DNA of 64,000 bases from Apophysomyces variabilis (lineage: Eukaryota; Mucoromycota; Mucoromycetes; Mucorales; Mucoraceae). A program made the position numbers and the translations under genes. Numbering within the stretch: position 1 is the stretch's first letter; each line of letters starts with the position of its first letter. Below are positions 62,686-64,000 of the stretch, piece after piece. The stretch covers positions 2,186,631-2,250,630 of the forward strand of contig MZZL01000408.1 of assembly GCA_002749535.1 (NCBI GenBank), given 5' to 3'. The notes beneath the pieces are model-generated. The model was not told the origin of the DNA and made no database searches. It saw only the letters and a list, made by a program, of their open reading frames with translations.

Positions 62686-64000
62686 CGGATAGCGAATACC
62701 GGAAAATAAAGCTGTCAAGCTCTGATGTACATAGTGTCAACTTTGAACAGTGAATGGAAGCAAAGATACATTTTCAGTTGAAGAACGATCCACACGGTTA
62801 GTTTATTTTCGTGATGAGAAATATTCACCAGCTACATTACGCGATATAACAAAGATGATGTGCGCAGAGGTGCCACTGTGGCATATAACTTCTGTCAAAG
62901 TAAACGTACATATTCTTTTAGAAGCAAGAAATTCGCGACACAAAAAGATATCACCATGAGGAAAGCAAAGGAAGAAGAGTATTCTGTATTTAAGATAAAA
63001 TAATGGACAGAAAGTGTCCAGTAAGCACAAGCGTACCTTTCAAAACCATCGTTTATCACAAAATTCCTCTTCTTACTCCTTTGTTTCACTTTTTTCTTAC
63101 TGCTGACATGTCTATGACATCCCTCGCTGCTTCCATGTCAAATGTCAAGATGCCTTCCTTTGGTTGAACAACTTACTCTGTCGGCACCTTCAACTGGTCT
63201 GCATGCCATTCTTTTTCCCGTTCAAAGCATGGCCGTGGTGCTACTATTCAAAAAAAAAAGGGGGGGTTTTATGGTGTTTTTAATAAGAAAGAGATATGCA
63301 TCTAACTGTCTCTGAGACCGTGTCTAAACGTTTTGAACGGCCCATAATTATCTATGAAGTGCTGCCTTTTGCAGCTACTGTTGTCAAGCTATTGGTTTCC
63401 ATCACTTTTCCCTGCCTCAAGTTGTCTGCCTCGCCCCAAAATGTACATCCAGACTAGCGCAGCGCTCCGGATGGTCAAATCGCATTGCTCCTCAAACTTT
63501 CATATTGTTGCTATCCTCCTTTCATTCCAAGGCAATCAAGAGAATCAAAGCAAGCAAAAGACAAAAATCCCCTACAAAAGAAGAGAAGACATTCCCCCCC
63601 CCCTCAAAAAAAAAGAAAAAGCAAAAAGACAAAAGAAAAAAAACCTCAACAAAAGAAAGACAAACGAAAGAGCAAAAAAAAAAGACACAATACGACAAGC
63701 AAGCACAAGCAATAAAGCCGCAATTCAATCCGGTGAAGACAAGACCCGCAAGCAAGCGCGAGGATGGGCTCAAAGATACCAAGAAGGACAAAGCTACAAA
63801 CAAGCACATGAAAAAGAAAGAAAACAAGCTATTCCAAAGAACGCTACTCGAGACAAACAAGCCATTTCTACTGTTGCCTATCCTTGCCGCGCACTCTCTC
63901 TTCCTTCTCCCTCTGTCTGGTTTCCTGGTTTCCTGTCGTACATCGAACCCGTATGGCAAACACATTGGCGGCATCTTTGTTCCTAGTTCCGAGCCAAACT
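62686..64000. other. Right edge: purine-rich DNA, possible leader of a gene outside the window
   Basis: A short frame at 62750-62959 has mixed composition without a domain. From 63540 to 63860 the plus strand is strongly A-rich with repeating CAAGCAAG, AAGAAAAAG motifs, and a C/T-rich patch follows to 63950. This looks like an untranslated leader or promoter rather than coding DNA, although frames of 150-210 codons are open. Confidence 0.4.

Noticed and set aside
63354..63986. 210-codon plus-strand ORF and 150-codon minus-strand ORF at the right edge
   Set aside because: Lysine/glutamine-rich or F/C/S-rich translation of an A-rich simple-sequence tract; no domain. More like an untranslated leader.

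Overview
The window looks like nuclear DNA of an early-diverging filamentous fungus, most likely a mucoralean (Mucoromycota). Genes are dense on both strands and cut by many short GT-AG introns of about 45-90 bases. Conserved fungal housekeeping genes are separated by AT-rich spacers holding decayed mobile-element pieces. The lineage call is inference from gene style and content.

Layout: (1) 1-3.9 kb is mobile-element debris: the C-terminal part of an intron-bearing Fanzor/TnpB-like nuclease, a transposase DNA-binding fragment, a repeat patch and an unrecognised ORF. (2) 5.2-7.4 kb is the ER chaperone BiP/Kar2, with UPR-like promoter sites and a C-terminal HDEL. (3) 8.3-11.5 kb is a peroxisomal ABCD half-transporter in many exons. 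(4) 11.8-14.4 kb is a BAR-type plus RhoGAP protein. (5) 17.0-20.1 kb is a large coiled-coil protein with a CC1-box/HAP1-like motif. (6) 20.2-20.9 kb, minus strand, is a five-exon Stc1-type zinc-finger protein whose exons are all too short to stand out as ORFs. (7) 22-24.1 kb is an LDB/PtaB-like adaptor with Q-rich tail; 25.1-27.6 kb is TTC27/Emw1. (8) Minus strand 27.8-31.7 kb is Pex6, and 32.7-34.5 kb is the dynactin subunit Arp10/Arp11. (9) 36.0-38.4 kb is a gamma-glutamyltransferase, followed by an AP-1-like bZIP. (10) Minus strand 39.4-45.1 kb holds an ARO8-type aminotransferase, a secreted lipocalin-like protein with a probable GC-AG intron, and a Zn2Cys6 regulator. (11) 48.1-49.2 kb, minus, is a cyclase-family enzyme. 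(12) 49.2-53.2 kb is a Mutator-like element whose transposase is followed on the same strand by a USP-like cysteine protease. (13) 57.0-57.5 kb is a small PH-domain gene. The rest to 64 kb is spacer with a frameshifted mobile-type ORF.

Shared themes: two peroxisomal genes (ABCD transporter, Pex6); Arp10 plus a candidate dynein/dynactin adaptor; an AP-1-like bZIP 182 bases after a glutathione-type hydrolase. These are co-locations, not demonstrated clusters. The most notable items are the Fanzor remnant with two stacked hairpins downstream, the Mutator-USP arrangement, the Stc1-type gene, the CC1-box protein, and an array of consensus 5' splice-site motifs near 61.4 kb.
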